The notes under the pieces are model-generated. The model saw nothing but the letters and a program-made list of their open reading frames with translations, was not told where the DNA came from and did not search any database. From Candidatus Solibacter usitatus (GTDB lineage: Bacteria; Acidobacteriota; Terriglobia; Bryobacterales; Bryobacteraceae): a stretch of DNA of 45,246 bases. Location of the stretch: the NCBI GenBank assembly GCA_016185465.1, contig JACPNO010000022.1, positions 1-45,246 of the forward strand. Reading direction: 5' to 3'. Positions 7,729 to 16,081 of the stretch are shown here, piece after piece. The translations under genes and the position numbers were made by a program. Within the stretch, counting starts at the first letter, position 1, and each line of letters opens with the position of its first letter.

Positions 7729-10173
7729 ATGGCTTTGCGGTTTTACAATACCCTGACGCTCAAGGTTGAGCCATTTGTCCCGGCGCACGACAACACCGTG
7801 CGCATGTACACCTGCGGCCCGACCGTCTACGATTTCGCGCACATCGGGAATTTCCGGACATTCGTGTTCTACGACCTGCTGCGGCGCTGGCTGCATGCCA
7901 GCGGGTTCACACTCGACCACGTCATGAACATCACCGACGTGGAAGATAAGATCATCCGCAACGCGCTCGCGCGGCAGCAGTCGCTCGCGGACTATACCGC
8001 CATTTACGAGAAGGCCTTTCTGGAGGATTCCGAAACGCTCCGTCTGCAGCGGCCCGAGCGCATGGTACGCGCCACGGAGCACATTCCCGAAATGGCGGCG
8101 GCCATTCAGAGACTCGCGGAAAAAGGCTTCACCTACGAGACCAACGGATCGGTATATTACCGGATTGCGAGTTTCCCGCAGTACGGCGCGCTCTCGCACA
8201 ACGACTTTGGCGGAATGCGCTCGGGCGCGCGCGTGGACGTCGACACTTATGACAAAGCCGACGCTCGCGACTTCGCGCTATGGAAAGCGGCCAAGGATGG
8301 CGAACCGTCCTGGGATACTTCTGTCGGCCGCGGGCGGCCGGGCTGGCACATTGAATGCTCGGTGATGGCGATCCAGTATCTGGGTGCTACGCTCGACATT
8401 CACGCCGGCGGCGTGGACCTGATTTTTCCGCATCACGAAAATGAAATCGCGCAATCGGAGGCGCTCACCGGCAAGCCGTTCGCGCGTTTCTGGATACACT
8501 CCGAATTCCTGCTGGTGGATGGACAGAAGATGTCCAAGTCGCTCGGCAACTATCATACGCTGCGCGACGTACTGGGCCGCGGGTATGCGCCGGAAACGGT
8601 GCGCTATCTGCTGGCGTCGGTGCCCTATCGCAAGCAGCTCAACTTTACTTTTCAGGAATTGAAGTCGGCTGCCACCGCCATCGACCGTCTGCGCAACTAT
8701 AAGGCGCGTCTGGATCAGGCGAAATTCCCAGCCGGCAGCAATGAAAAACTGTTGGAGCGCACCGCGGCCGCCAGCCGGATGTTCGCCGAAAGCCTGGACG
8801 ACGATCTCAATACCGCCGAAGCGCTGGCTGCTATTTTTGAATACGTGCGCGAGACCAACACCGCGATGGACGCCGGTGAGTTCCACGCCGGCAACGTGGG
8901 TCCGGCGGCGGCGTTGATCGGGCAATTCGATTCCATTTTCGATGTGATGCGCCCGACGGCTAAGGAAGGGTCTGTATCCGACGCGCAAATCGAGGCGCTG
9001 ATCGCGGAACGGGGGCAGGCTAAGAAGGCGCGAAACTTTGCCCGCAGCGATCAAATTCGCGATCAGCTGGCCGATCTCGACCGCGTGTTCGCTCGCGAGC
9101 AGGCGGGTTTCGTGTATGCGCGCTACGATAATCCGACTACTGCCGCCCTCGAAGAATTGGTGACGTCGCTCGAGAACGGGCACGGCGCGATGGCTTGCAG
9201 CTCCGGGATGACCGCCGTGCACATGGCGCTGCTGGCCGCGCTGACCGACCGGCGCAAGTGTGTGCTGGCCGCCAGCGCCCTCTACGGCGCGACGGTCGCG
9301 ATGCTGATGAACATGCTCGAGCCGTTGGGCGTCGAAGTGCATTTCGTGGATGCCTGCGATCTGGACGCCGTTGGGAGCGCGATCGCAGAGCACAAGCCGG
9401 GCTGCGTGCTGATCGAAACCATTTCGAATCCGCTGCTGCGCGTGCCGCAAATGGACCGCATCGCCGAGCTGGCCAGCAAGGCAGGCGCCGCGCTGCTGGT
9501 AGACAGCACGTTTGCGACGCCGCTGCTGGTGCGTCCTCTTGAACTGGGCGCGAACCTGGTGGTTCACAGCCTCACGAAATATCTGGCGGGACATGGCGAC
9601 GTGCTGGGCGGGATCGTGGTTTCCGATGCGGCGCATTACGAAACGCTGCGCGCGCTGGGGCGCACATCGGGCCCGGTACTCGGCCCGTTCGAGAGCTATC
9701 TGTCGATGCGCGGCATCAAGACTTTTGCCGTACGCATGGAGCGGCAGTGCGCCAACGCCAAGCAGGTGGCCGCCTGGCTGGCGGGGCAGGCAGGCATCGA
9801 GCGCGTTTATTTTCCCGGCGATCCAAAGCATCCCGACGCCGCTACCGTGCGGCGCTTATTGCCCGAAGGTCAATATGGCGGCATGGTCAGTTTCGAATTA
9901 CGCGGCGCAGAGCAGCAAGACGTATTTCAGTTCATGAACGCGCTGGGACTGATCGTGCCCGCCACTTCGCTGGGCGACGTCCACAGCATGATGCTGTATC
10001 CGCGCATGAGCTCGCACCGCGATATTTCGCCCAAGCACCGCGAGCGCATGGGAATTCGCGAAAATCTGGTGCGCCTGTCGGTGGGAATCGAGGCGGTGGA
10101 CGACATCATCGCCGATCTGGAACAGGCGTTGACGAAGTGCTCCCGCCTGCTGGTCCAACACGGCGCGCGGTAG
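7729..10173 (+). CDS. cysS: Cysteinyl-tRNA synthetase fused to a Cys/Met-metabolism PLP enzyme
   Basis: An 814-residue single frame with two enzymes. Residues 1-449 are class I cysteinyl-tRNA synthetase: zinc ligands Cys29 (YTCGPTVY), a Cys in HIECSVM and the HHENE segment, the HIGH-type motif HIGN (38-41) and KMSKS (267-271). Residues from about 450 are a cystathionine gamma-synthase/methionine gamma-lyase family enzyme: YARYDNPT (463-470) with the PLP-phosphate-binding Tyr and Arg, SALYG, the aspartate in LLVDSTF, and the PLP lysine K617 in HSLTKY. The junction, DQLADLDRVF, removes the usual last residues of CysRS and roughly the first 40-50 residues of the PLP enzyme, with no linker. Both active sites look complete. 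It could be a true fusion, a recent deletion joining neighbouring genes, or an assembly collapse. Confidence 0.85.
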   Translation: MALRFYNTLTLKVEPFVPAHDNTVRMYTCGPTVYDFAHIGNFRTFVFYDLLRRWLHASGFTLDHVMNITDVEDKIIRNALARQQSLADYTAIYEKAFLEDSETLRLQRPERMVRATEHIPEMAAAIQRLAEKGFTYETNGSVYYRIASFPQYGALSHNDFGGMRSGARVDVDTYDKADARDFALWKAAKDGEPSWDTSVGRGRPGWHIECSVMAIQYLGATLDIHAGGVDLIFPHHENEIAQSEALTGKPFARFWIHSEFLLVDGQKMSKSLGNYHTLRDVLGRGYAPETVRYLLASVPYRKQLNFTFQELKSAATAIDRLRNYKARLDQAKFPAGSNEKLLERTAAASRMFAESLDDDLNTAEALAAIFEYVRETNTAMDAGEFHAGNVGPAAALIGQFDSIFDVMRPTAKEGSVSDAQIEALIAERGQAKKARNFARSDQIRDQLADLDRVFAREQAGFVYARYDNPTTAALEELVTSLENGHGAMACSSGMTAVHMALLAALTDRRKCVLAASALYGATVAMLMNMLEPLGVEVHFVDACDLDAVGSAIAEHKPGCVLIETISNPLLRVPQMDRIAELASKAGAALLVDSTFATPLLVRPLELGANLVVHSLTKYLAGHGDVLGGIVVSDAAHYETLRALGRTSGPVLGPFESYLSMRGIKTFAVRMERQCANAKQVAAWLAGQAGIERVYFPGDPKHPDAATVRRLLPEGQYGGMVSFELRGAEQQDVFQFMNALGLIVPATSLGDVHSMMLYPRMSSHRDISPKHRERMGIRENLVRLSVGIEAVDDIIADLEQALTKCSRLLVQHGAR

Positions 10174-10175
10174 CT

Positions 10176-10505
10176 TCAATATAGGCGGAAAACGCATCGG
10201 GCTTGCCCCGGCGGCGCGATTTCAAACTTCAGCGCCAGTGTATAGGCGCTTGCCTTCTTGTAAGTCAGTCGGAAACCCGGGCTGGAAGCTGTAGCCTCGC
10301 TGCGGAATTGCACTGTGCTGTCGGAAGACTCCACGGCGTAATTGATGACGTGGCCTTCGTTGTCGAAATATATGCCGCCCATCCATTCTCCCAGCAGAAA
10401 GCTGAGCGGAGTTCATGTGACCCCGTTCGCGGGCGTACCTGAACGTGGCGCCGGCTGCTGGCTGAAAGCCAGGGCAGCGGTTAGAATCAACAGGACCATC
10501 TTCAT
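10176..10505 (-). pseudogene. Decayed secreted THAP4-like/DUF1579-like protein gene
   Basis: Begins two nucleotides beyond the stop of its intact relative at 10507-11040 and has its own signal peptide (MKMVLLILTAALAFSQQ). The frame is broken by TGA at 10413-10415, then continues in the same frame with PLSFLLGEW and GGIYFDNEGHVINYAVES. Two further lesions are inferred from what I remember of the family: about 50 residues seem missing between GEW and IYFDNEGH, and near the end a run of four Gs shifts the frame. Removing one G restores a family-like ending (GKPDAFSAYIEATARR). Three lesions argue for a dead gene rather than selenocysteine at the TGA. The 3' end runs up to the cysS-PLP gene convergently. 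Confidence 0.7.
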
Positions 10506-10506
10506 A

Positions 10507-11040
10507 TCATTTCACGCGCTTCAGGTGGGTTTGGGAATACACATCAAAACCCTTGCCTGGTCCGGCGAGCGAAAACGTTTCGACGAACTCGTCCGGCGAC
10601 AAAATGCGAAATGACTCTCTAGCCCTCCACCCGGGCTCGATGTTTTCGATGCGAACGGTCGTGAATTCCAGGGATTTTCCATCCGCGCCGACGGAATCCA
10701 ACGTGTATTCATTGACAAATCCTTCGACGTAGAATTGCCGCAGAACAAATTTCTTCAACGTCCGGTCGTAGCTGTACATGCCAAAGTCCTCGTGCACTTC
10801 GGCCATCCCACCGGGCGACTTAGGCTCATAGACGCTTCTGTTGCGGGCCGAAAGAAAACGCCTATTCAGATCAAACCGGTACTCGCGTGAGCTTGTGCCC
10901 TTTCCCGGTTCGCCATTCGCCTTGCCTTCCCACTTGCCTTCCAGAAAGCGAAGAATGTCCCAGGGATCGGACTGGGCTCCGCTACTGCCAGCCACCAGCA
11001 ATGCAACCGCCACGAACCTGATAACTTTCGGTTTGTTCAT
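10507..11040 (-). CDS. Secreted beta-barrel-type protein of unknown function
   Basis: A 177-residue exported protein: signal peptide to about residue 22 (ending SSGAQ), then the opening motif ILRFLEGKWEGKANGEPGKG, typical of THAP4/nitrobindin-like or DUF1579-like beta-barrel proteins, and alternating beta strands to the end. Such barrels bind small hydrophobic ligands or heme; no heme-ligating residue can be assigned here. It is the upstream, intact member of a tandem pair with the decayed gene at 10176-10505, separated by only one base (TGATATG), so both probably arose in one transcript. Confidence 0.7.
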   Translation of the reverse strand: MNKPKVIRFVAVALLVAGSSGAQSDPWDILRFLEGKWEGKANGEPGKGTSSREYRFDLNRRFLSARNRSVYEPKSPGGMAEVHEDFGMYSYDRTLKKFVLRQFYVEGFVNEYTLDSVGADGKSLEFTTVRIENIEPGWRARESFRILSPDEFVETFSLAGPGKGFDVYSQTHLKRVK

Positions 11041-11130
11041 ACAATTCCACCTATTGCTCTATTACACGCCGGACGAGATTTCTTTAAGCAGCGCCAACAA
11101 AAACTTAGCTTAACGGTTTTGGCGCGGCCG

Positions 11131-11147
11131 CCGGCTGGGGCAGCCGG
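11131..11147 (-). terminator. Possible terminator hairpin after the methyltransferase gene
   Basis: A perfect 7-bp stem (11131-11137 with 11141-11147) with a 3-nt loop lies about 10 nt beyond the TAG at 11158-11160. It has no T-tract, so it is a weak terminator candidate or simply a 3' end stabiliser. Confidence 0.3.
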
Positions 11148-11157
11148 TCAGTCACGG

Positions 11158-11910
11158 CTAGCATCGCAGCTGTTTGGCTTTGCGAGCAAAAACCTCTGCC
11201 GCCAACACGCGCGGATTCTTTGTGCGAGCGTTGCGCACCGCGCGGAGCAGGGACACCTGCGCGAAACCAACTGCTCGAAACTCATCCAGGAAGGCGACTG
11301 CCTCCTTAGCTCCGGCGATTCACGCGAACCAATCTTTTTCGTCGCGCTGCGTGGCGGCAGGAAGCGGTTCGCGCAGCACTAACTCCGCCGCATAGACCCT
11401 GCCGCCGGGCTCGACCACGCGGGCGAGTTCGCGGAACATGGCATCCCTTGCCGGGTTCAAGTTGAAGATGCCGTTGACCATCGCAACCGTGATCGAGCTA
11501 TCCGCCAGGGGCAGTGCTTCAGCGCCGGCTTGGCAGAACACCGCATTGCGGATGCCGGCGTCCCGGGCCGCGCGGCGCGCGCGGTCGAGCATCGCGGAGC
11601 TAAAATCCACGCCGATGACGGTTCCAGCCGGTCCTGTTCGTTGCGCGGCGATCAACGAATCCAATCCGGCGCCGCAACCTAAATCCAGAACCATGTCACC
11701 TTGCCGGATATCGGCGAACACCGATACGTTGGAAACGCCGGTGAAAGTTTCAACGCACTCGGCAGGCAGAGCAGCAAGCGCATCCTCGGGATACCCCAGG
11801 CTCAGCGCAAACTCGCGGCCTACCGGGAACGCATGCCCGGCTTGGGGGTGCAGCGCCGCGGCCGAATACGCATCGCGGACCCGGCTGCGAAGATTAAGGG
11901 CGTTATCCAT
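11158..11910 (-). CDS. ArsM-like SAM methyltransferase with in-frame UGA (putative selenoprotein)
   Basis: A class I SAM-dependent methyltransferase of the arsenite-methyltransferase type. Residues 1-196 include the SAM motif VLDLGCGAGLD (74-84), VIGVDFSSAML and the post-motif FNLNPARDAMF. The frame meets TGA at 11320-11322 and then continues without shift for 53 family-like codons (IAGAKEAVAFLDEF..VGF) to TAG at 11158-11160, 250 residues in all. In ArsM the segment W-x-x-C-(I/L)-x-G-A carries an arsenic-binding Cys; here it reads DWFA-UGA-IAGA, placing the UGA exactly at that Cys. A hairpin with a G in its loop sits 21-24 nt after the UGA. Selenocysteine is therefore the favoured reading; a simple nonsense mutation is the alternative. 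No sel genes are in the window. Confidence 0.7.
11286..11309 (-). promoter_or_regulatory. SECIS-like hairpin downstream of the in-frame UGA
   Basis: On the minus strand a 10-position stem (11309-11300 with 11295-11286) encloses the tetraloop AGUC (11299-11296). Nine of ten positions pair, two of them G-U. The loop begins 21 nt after the UGA and has G at its second position, within the known spacing and loop rule for bacterial SECIS elements. Folding software and homologue covariation would decide. Confidence 0.5.
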
Positions 11911-11997
11911 TGGCGGCGACGGCGTTCAATGTCCACACAGTCTAGAAGCAATGCCGGTGCAGCGCAAGGGTCGAAAACTTGTGCCAACATGTTGGCT

Positions 11998-13422
11998 ATG
12001 AGGCACGTGAAGTCCATTCTGCTCTGGACACTGGCAGCCGCGGCGCCGGTGTATGGTCAGACTCAACCAGCGTCCGGCGCGCTCGATCCCAGGCAGACCG
12101 ATGCCCTTCACGAGTTCAGCGCTTCCATTCAGAACCTGGCGCATCGCGCCGGCCGTGCGGTGGTACAAATTTTTGCCAGCGGCTACGCGCTGCGCGATGA
12201 CGAGGAAGGCAGCAGCTCAGCCAGCCTGCTTACTCGCCAGCGCAGCACCGGCTCCGGAATCATCCTGACCGCCGACGGTTACATCGTCACGAACGCGCAC
12301 GTGGTGCGCGCCGGTCAGCGGCTGCAAGTGCAACTCTCATCGCCCGCCGAGAGCGCGCCCGGGCACTCCCTGCTACGCCCGGCCGGGAAGAAAATAACGG
12401 CGATCGTGGTGGGAGTGGATCGCGAAACCGATCTGGCAGTTTTGAAAATTGAAGCGCAGAATCTCGCCCACCTCGCGCTCGGCGATTCCGACGAGCTGCG
12501 CCAGGGGCAGATTGTGCTGGCCTTCGGCAGCCCGCTGGGCCTGGCAAATTCGGTAACCCTGGGCGTGGAGAGTTCGACGGTCCGCCAGTTGAAGCCGGAC
12601 GACCCGGTGGTCTACATCCAGACCGACGCTCCCATCAACCCCGGCAATAGCGGCGGTCCGCTGCTCGACACCGACGGCCGCGTGGTCGGGATTAACACAT
12701 TGATCCTTACTCAATCCGGCGGCAGCGAAGGCGTAGGCTTCGCCATTCCCAGCAACGTGGTGAAGAATGTATACGCGCAGATCCGAAAAGATGGCCATGT
12801 GCATCGCGGGCAGATTGGCGTGTACGCGCAGACCATTTCGCCCGGATTCGCAGCCGGTCTGGGCCTGCCGCAGGAATACGGAGTGGTAATCGCCGACGTG
12901 GCTCCCGATGGGCCGGCCGAAAAGGCCGGGCTGCAAGTTGGCGATGTGATTCTGCGTCTGGATGGCAAGCCGATGGAGAACGCCCGCCAGCTCGAAGTGA
13001 ACATCTACCGCCGCGGTCTCAACGAAAAGGTATCGCTCGATGTAATGCGGGGACGCGACGCGCTCACCGTGCAGGTTCCGGTGATTGAGCGCAAGGATGA
13101 CCCGCAGCGCTTCGCCGACATGGTCAATCCCAATAACAACGTGGTGGCGCGTTTAGGGATTCTCGGTATCCCGATTGACCGTAAAGTGGCCGCCATGCTG
13201 CCGGAGCTCCGCAAGTCCTATGGCGTGGTGGTTGCCGCCAGCATGTTCGGCTCGCAAGGCGGTCTCAAGCCCGGCGATGTGATCTATGCGCTGAATGGCG
13301 CGCCCATTTCCAGCGTGGATGCGCTACGGTCGGCGCTAAGCGCGATCAAACCGGGCGAAGCCTGCATCCTACAGATCGAGCGCGATGCGCGCTTGATGTT
13401 TCTGGAAGTGGAATTGGAGTAA
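11998..13422 (+). CDS. HtrA/DegP-type serine protease with PDZ domains
   Basis: A periplasmic trypsin-like protease of about 474 residues. Signal peptide MRHVKSILLWTLAAAAPVYG; the ATG at 11998 fits it, with another ATG three codons earlier. The catalytic triad is visible: His101 (TNAHVV), Asp145 (RETDLAVL) and Ser218 (GNSGGPL). A PDZ domain follows (about 275-350, GVVIADVAPDGPAEKAGLQV) and a second, more divergent one closes the protein (about 390-470, GLKPGDVIYALNG). HtrA proteins degrade or refold misfolded envelope proteins. It is divergent from the methyltransferase (88-nt gap) and ends 25 nt before the histidine leader. Confidence 0.9.
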   Translation: MRHVKSILLWTLAAAAPVYGQTQPASGALDPRQTDALHEFSASIQNLAHRAGRAVVQIFASGYALRDDEEGSSSASLLTRQRSTGSGIILTADGYIVTNAHVVRAGQRLQVQLSSPAESAPGHSLLRPAGKKITAIVVGVDRETDLAVLKIEAQNLAHLALGDSDELRQGQIVLAFGSPLGLANSVTLGVESSTVRQLKPDDPVVYIQTDAPINPGNSGGPLLDTDGRVVGINTLILTQSGGSEGVGFAIPSNVVKNVYAQIRKDGHVHRGQIGVYAQTISPGFAAGLGLPQEYGVVIADVAPDGPAEKAGLQVGDVILRLDGKPMENARQLEVNIYRRGLNEKVSLDVMRGRDALTVQVPVIERKDDPQRFADMVNPNNNVVARLGILGIPIDRKVAAMLPELRKSYGVVVAASMFGSQGGLKPGDVIYALNGAPISSVDALRSALSAIKPGEACILQIERDARLMFLEVELE

Positions 13423-13432
13423 CCGCATCTGA

Positions 13433-13438
13433 TATAGT
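13433..13438 (+). promoter_or_regulatory. Putative -10 element of the his operon
   Basis: TATAGT lies 9 nt before the leader-peptide ATG; the best -35 is the weak TGGAAT at 13409-13414 with an 18-bp spacer. If used, the leader peptide would be essentially leaderless. Seen as a sequence match only. Confidence 0.4.
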
Positions 13439-13447
13439 GTTGGGTTC

Positions 13448-13519
13448 ATGAGACGAGTCACCGCTGCCACGCGCCATCATCATCATTTGGCCTCCCACCG
13501 GCGGCGGACGCTTGTCTAA
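13448..13519 (+). CDS. hisL: Histidine operon leader peptide, 23 aa
   Basis: A short open frame ATG(13448)-TAA(13517-13519) encoding MRRVTAATRHHHHLASHRRR followed by TLV. Four consecutive His codons occupy 13475-13486 and a fifth is at 13496-13498. It lies directly before hisI and is followed by mutually exclusive antiterminator and terminator stems. Histidine-rich leader peptides of this kind sense charged His-tRNA: stalling at the His codons allows operon transcription. No Shine-Dalgarno is evident. The name hisL follows the usage in enteric bacteria; the peptide itself has no other expected function. Confidence 0.88.
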   Translation: MRRVTAATRHHHHLASHRRRTLV

Positions 13520-13554
13520 CTTCTTCGAAGCAAAATAGAAGGGACGCCCGCCGC
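13501..13554 (+). promoter_or_regulatory. Antiterminator stem of the his attenuator
   Basis: GCGGCGGACG (13501-13510), inside the 3' part of the leader-peptide gene, pairs with CGCCCGCCGC (13545-13554) at nine of ten positions. The second arm contains the whole 5' arm of the terminator, so the two stems exclude each other. A ribosome stalled on the His codons leaves 13501-13510 free to pair; one that reaches the stop codon covers it and the terminator forms. Confidence 0.75.
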
Positions 13555-13573
13555 GGTACTGGCGGGCTTTTTT
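13546..13573 (+). terminator. Intrinsic terminator (attenuator) before hisI
   Basis: A perfect 7-bp GC-rich stem (GCCCGCC 13546-13552, GGCGGGC 13561-13567) with an 8-nt loop is followed by six Ts (13568-13573). It lies 14 nt before the hisI ATG, between the leader peptide and the operon. Confidence 0.88.
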
Positions 13574-13586
13574 GTTGGCTAACGGC

Positions 13587-13967
13587 ATGGATCTAAATTT
13601 TCAAAAATCGGACGGATTGGTCACGGCGGTCATACAGGACCACGTGACAGGCCGGGTTCTCATGGTTGGCTACATGAACGAGGAAGCATTTCGCATGACT
13701 GTTGAAACCGGTTTCGCGACGTTCTACAGCCGCTCGCGGCGCAAGCTCTGGCTGAAGGGTGAAACCAGCGGCCATCGCCTCATCGTCAAGGAAATTTCGA
13801 CCGATTGTGACCAGGACGCCCTGCTGATTCGTGTCGAGGCGCAGGGCCCGGGCGTGTGCCATGAAGGCTATGAGAGCTGCTTCTTTCGGCGCCTGAGTGA
13901 CGGCAAGTGGCAGGTTTCCGAAGCGCGCGCTTACGACCCAAAGGCAGTCTATGGGAGCCAAACGTGA
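13587..13967 (+). CDS. hisI: Phosphoribosyl-AMP cyclohydrolase
   Basis: A 126-residue cytoplasmic enzyme opening the purine ring of phosphoribosyl-AMP, third step of histidine synthesis. Metal ligands are visible: the DCDQDA segment (Mg) and the Cys residues of DCDQD and [12 protein letters not shown] (Zn). The protein is HisI only; the HisE pyrophosphohydrolase domain that is fused to it in many bacteria is absent. ATG at 13587 is chosen, as the upstream TTG at 13572 lies within the terminator T-tract. Its stop overlaps the GTG start of hisG (GTGA). Confidence 0.93.
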   Translation: MDLNFQKSDGLVTAVIQDHVTGRVLMVGYMNEEAFRMTVETGFATFYSRSRRKLWLKGETSGHRLIVKEISTDCDQDALLIRVEAQGPGVCHEGYESCFFRRLSDGKWQVSEARAYDPKAVYGSQT

Positions 13968-14833
13968 AGCTAAAGATCGGCATTCCGAAAGGCAGCCTGG
14001 AGGTCGCGACCGTCGATTTGTTTCGCCGCGCCGGTTATGTAATCACTACCAGCTCGCGTTCGTATTTTCCGGCGATCGACGACGCCAGCATGGAATGCAT
14101 GCTGATTCGCGCGCAGGAAATGGCGCGCTACGTGGAGGACGGCATTCTGGACGCCGGCCTTACCGGACGCGACTGGGTGGAGGAGAGCGGCGCCCGCGTG
14201 GAAGCCGTCGCCGATTTGGTTTACGCCAAGCAGAGCTTCGGCAAAGTGCGCTGGGTGCTGGCGGTGCCCGAGGCCTCGCCATTCCTCACCGTGGCGGATC
14301 TGCAAGGCAAGATCATCGCGACAGAGCTGGTGGAAACCACCAAGCGCTATCTGGCCTCACACGGCGTCACGGCAAAAGTGGAATTCAGTTGGGGCGCGAC
14401 CGAAGTGAAGCCTCCTGTCCTCGCCGACGCTATCGTCGAAGTCACCGAGACCGGGTCCTCGCTGCGCGCCAATAAACTCAAGATCATCGATACGGTGATG
14501 GAATCGAACACCCAGCTTATCGCCAACCTGAATTCCTGGAAAGACGACTGGAAGCGGCGCAAGCTGGAAGATTTGCGCATGCTGCTGGAAGGAGCGATCA
14601 ACGCGCTCGGCAAAGTCGGGCTCATGCTGAACGTTCATAAAGATGCGTTAGCGGGTGTGCTGGCCGTGCTGCCGGCCCTCAAGCGCCCCACTATTTCGCA
14701 TCTCAGCGATGAAGAGTGGCTGGCGGTAAACACGATTCTCGACGAATCCACGGTTCGCGATATTATTCCGCGGCTGAAGCAGGCGGGCGCGCAGGGAATT
14801 GTCGAATATCCGCTGAACAAGATTGTGCTTTGA
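13964..14833 (+). CDS. hisG: ATP phosphoribosyltransferase, long form
   Basis: Catalyses the first committed step, ATP + PRPP to phosphoribosyl-ATP. At 289 residues it is the long HisG that carries a C-terminal ACT-like regulatory domain (about 215-289, beginning near [19 protein letters not shown]), so histidine feedback inhibition is expected and no HisZ partner is needed. Substrate-binding features include IPKGSLE near the N-terminus, DAGLTGRDW, and the PRPP loop [12 protein letters not shown]. The GTG start overlaps the hisI stop and has GGGAG upstream. Confidence 0.95.
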   Translation: MKLKIGIPKGSLEVATVDLFRRAGYVITTSSRSYFPAIDDASMECMLIRAQEMARYVEDGILDAGLTGRDWVEESGARVEAVADLVYAKQSFGKVRWVLAVPEASPFLTVADLQGKIIATELVETTKRYLASHGVTAKVEFSWGATEVKPPVLADAIVEVTETGSSLRANKLKIIDTVMESNTQLIANLNSWKDDWKRRKLEDLRMLLEGAINALGKVGLMLNVHKDALAGVLAVLPALKRPTISHLSDEEWLAVNTILDESTVRDIIPRLKQAGAQGIVEYPLNKIVL

Positions 14834-14836
14834 ACG

Positions 14837-16081
14837 ATGATTCGGATCATTCCAGCCAGCCGATTGGGTCCGCTGCTTGAGAAGCGGGCCAGCCGCCTCA
14901 GCCGCGCCGAAGCCGTGGTGCGTCCGATTCTGGAAGCCGTCCGCAGGCGCGGCGACAAGGCGCTGGTGGAGTACGCGCGCAAGCTGGATGGCCTGGAGCG
15001 GCCCGGCGTGCGGGTATCGCCGCGCGAGCTGGCGGCGGCTGAGGCATCTCTTTCGCCTGCATTTCGCGCCGCGGTGAATACGGCGTCACGCAATATCCGC
15101 GCTTACGCCCGTCTGCAGATGCCGCGCGAGTGGATGCGCACTCTGCGCCCGGGATTGCGTGTGGGCCAGATCGTACGGCCTCTCGAAACCATCGCGGCTT
15201 ACATTCCAGCCGGCCGCTATCCGCTGCCTTCCACGCTGATGATGACGGTGATTCCGGCGCAAGTGGCCGGCGTACCCAACATCTGCGTGGCGTGCCCACG
15301 TCCAGTGGCGGAAATTTTGGGCGCGGCCCATCGGCTGGGAGTCTCCAACGTTTTTCAGATGGGCGGCGCGCAGGCTATCGCGGCTTTCGCTTTTGGCACG
15401 CGCACGGTACCCAAGGCGGATCGCATCGTTGGGCCGGGAAATATCTATGTGGCTGCCGCCAAGAAGCTGTTAGCCGGAGAGACGGGCATTGATTTCGTCG
15501 CCGGGCCGACGGAGATTCTGATCATTGCCGCCGGGGGCAATCCGAAATACCTCGCTGCCGATATGCTGGCTCAGGCAGAACACGACGCAGATGCCAGCGC
15601 CATCCTGCTGACCACTTCAAAAAGGCTTGCAGCCGCAATGGCGAAAGAGATCGAGCGACGGTTGCAAACTCTGCCCACAGCCCCGGTGGCCAGCCGCGCG
15701 ATTGCTGCGAATAGCGCCATCGTGCTGGTGCAATCTCTCGACCAGGCCGTGGATATTGCGAATCGCATTGCGCCGGAGCATCTGAGCATTCCCGATGGCG
15801 CGCTTCTCAAGAAAATAAGCAGCGCCGGCAGCGTCTTTATTGGAGCGTTCAGCCCGGAGGCGGCAGGCGATTATGCATCCGGGCCAAATCACGTCCTGCC
15901 CACAGGCGGCGCGGCCCGAATACGAGGCGGCTTGTCTGTGATGGATTTTCTGAAAGTGATTTCCGTCCAGCAGTTGAGCGCTCGCGGCCTGGGCGATTTA
16001 TCCAATGCCATTCGAACCCTGGCGCGCGCCGAAGGTCTGGAAGCGCACGCCCGCTCGATCGAAGCGAGGCTGCATGGCTAG
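14837..16081 (+). CDS. hisD: Histidinol dehydrogenase
   Basis: A 414-residue Zn-dependent NAD enzyme oxidising histidinol to histidine (last two steps). Family landmarks: PAGRYPLPSTLMM, GGAQAIAAFAFGT, VGPGNIYVAAAK, GPTEILI, the metal/catalytic segment AQAEHDADA, the catalytic IAPEHL and the C-terminal GPNHVLPTGG. It starts 3 nt after hisG. Its last codons overlap the hisC start by 8 nt. Confidence 0.95.
   Translation: MIRIIPASRLGPLLEKRASRLSRAEAVVRPILEAVRRRGDKALVEYARKLDGLERPGVRVSPRELAAAEASLSPAFRAAVNTASRNIRAYARLQMPREWMRTLRPGLRVGQIVRPLETIAAYIPAGRYPLPSTLMMTVIPAQVAGVPNICVACPRPVAEILGAAHRLGVSNVFQMGGAQAIAAFAFGTRTVPKADRIVGPGNIYVAAAKKLLAGETGIDFVAGPTEILIIAAGGNPKYLAADMLAQAEHDADASAILLTTSKRLAAAMAKEIERRLQTLPTAPVASRAIAANSAIVLVQSLDQAVDIANRIAPEHLSIPDGALLKKISSAGSVFIGAFSPEAAGDYASGPNHVLPTGGAARIRGGLSVMDFLKVISVQQLSARGLGDLSNAIRTLARAEGLEAHARSIEARLHG

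Noticed and set aside
10413-10415. In-frame TGA in the small secreted-protein gene as a second selenocysteine codon
   Set aside because: The gene has further lesions (apparent internal loss, frameshift at a G-run) and the TGA lies in a linker region rather than at a conserved Cys; decay is simpler.
13572-13586. TTG at 13572 as hisI start
   Set aside because: It lies inside the terminator T-tract; the ATG at 13587 fits family N-termini.
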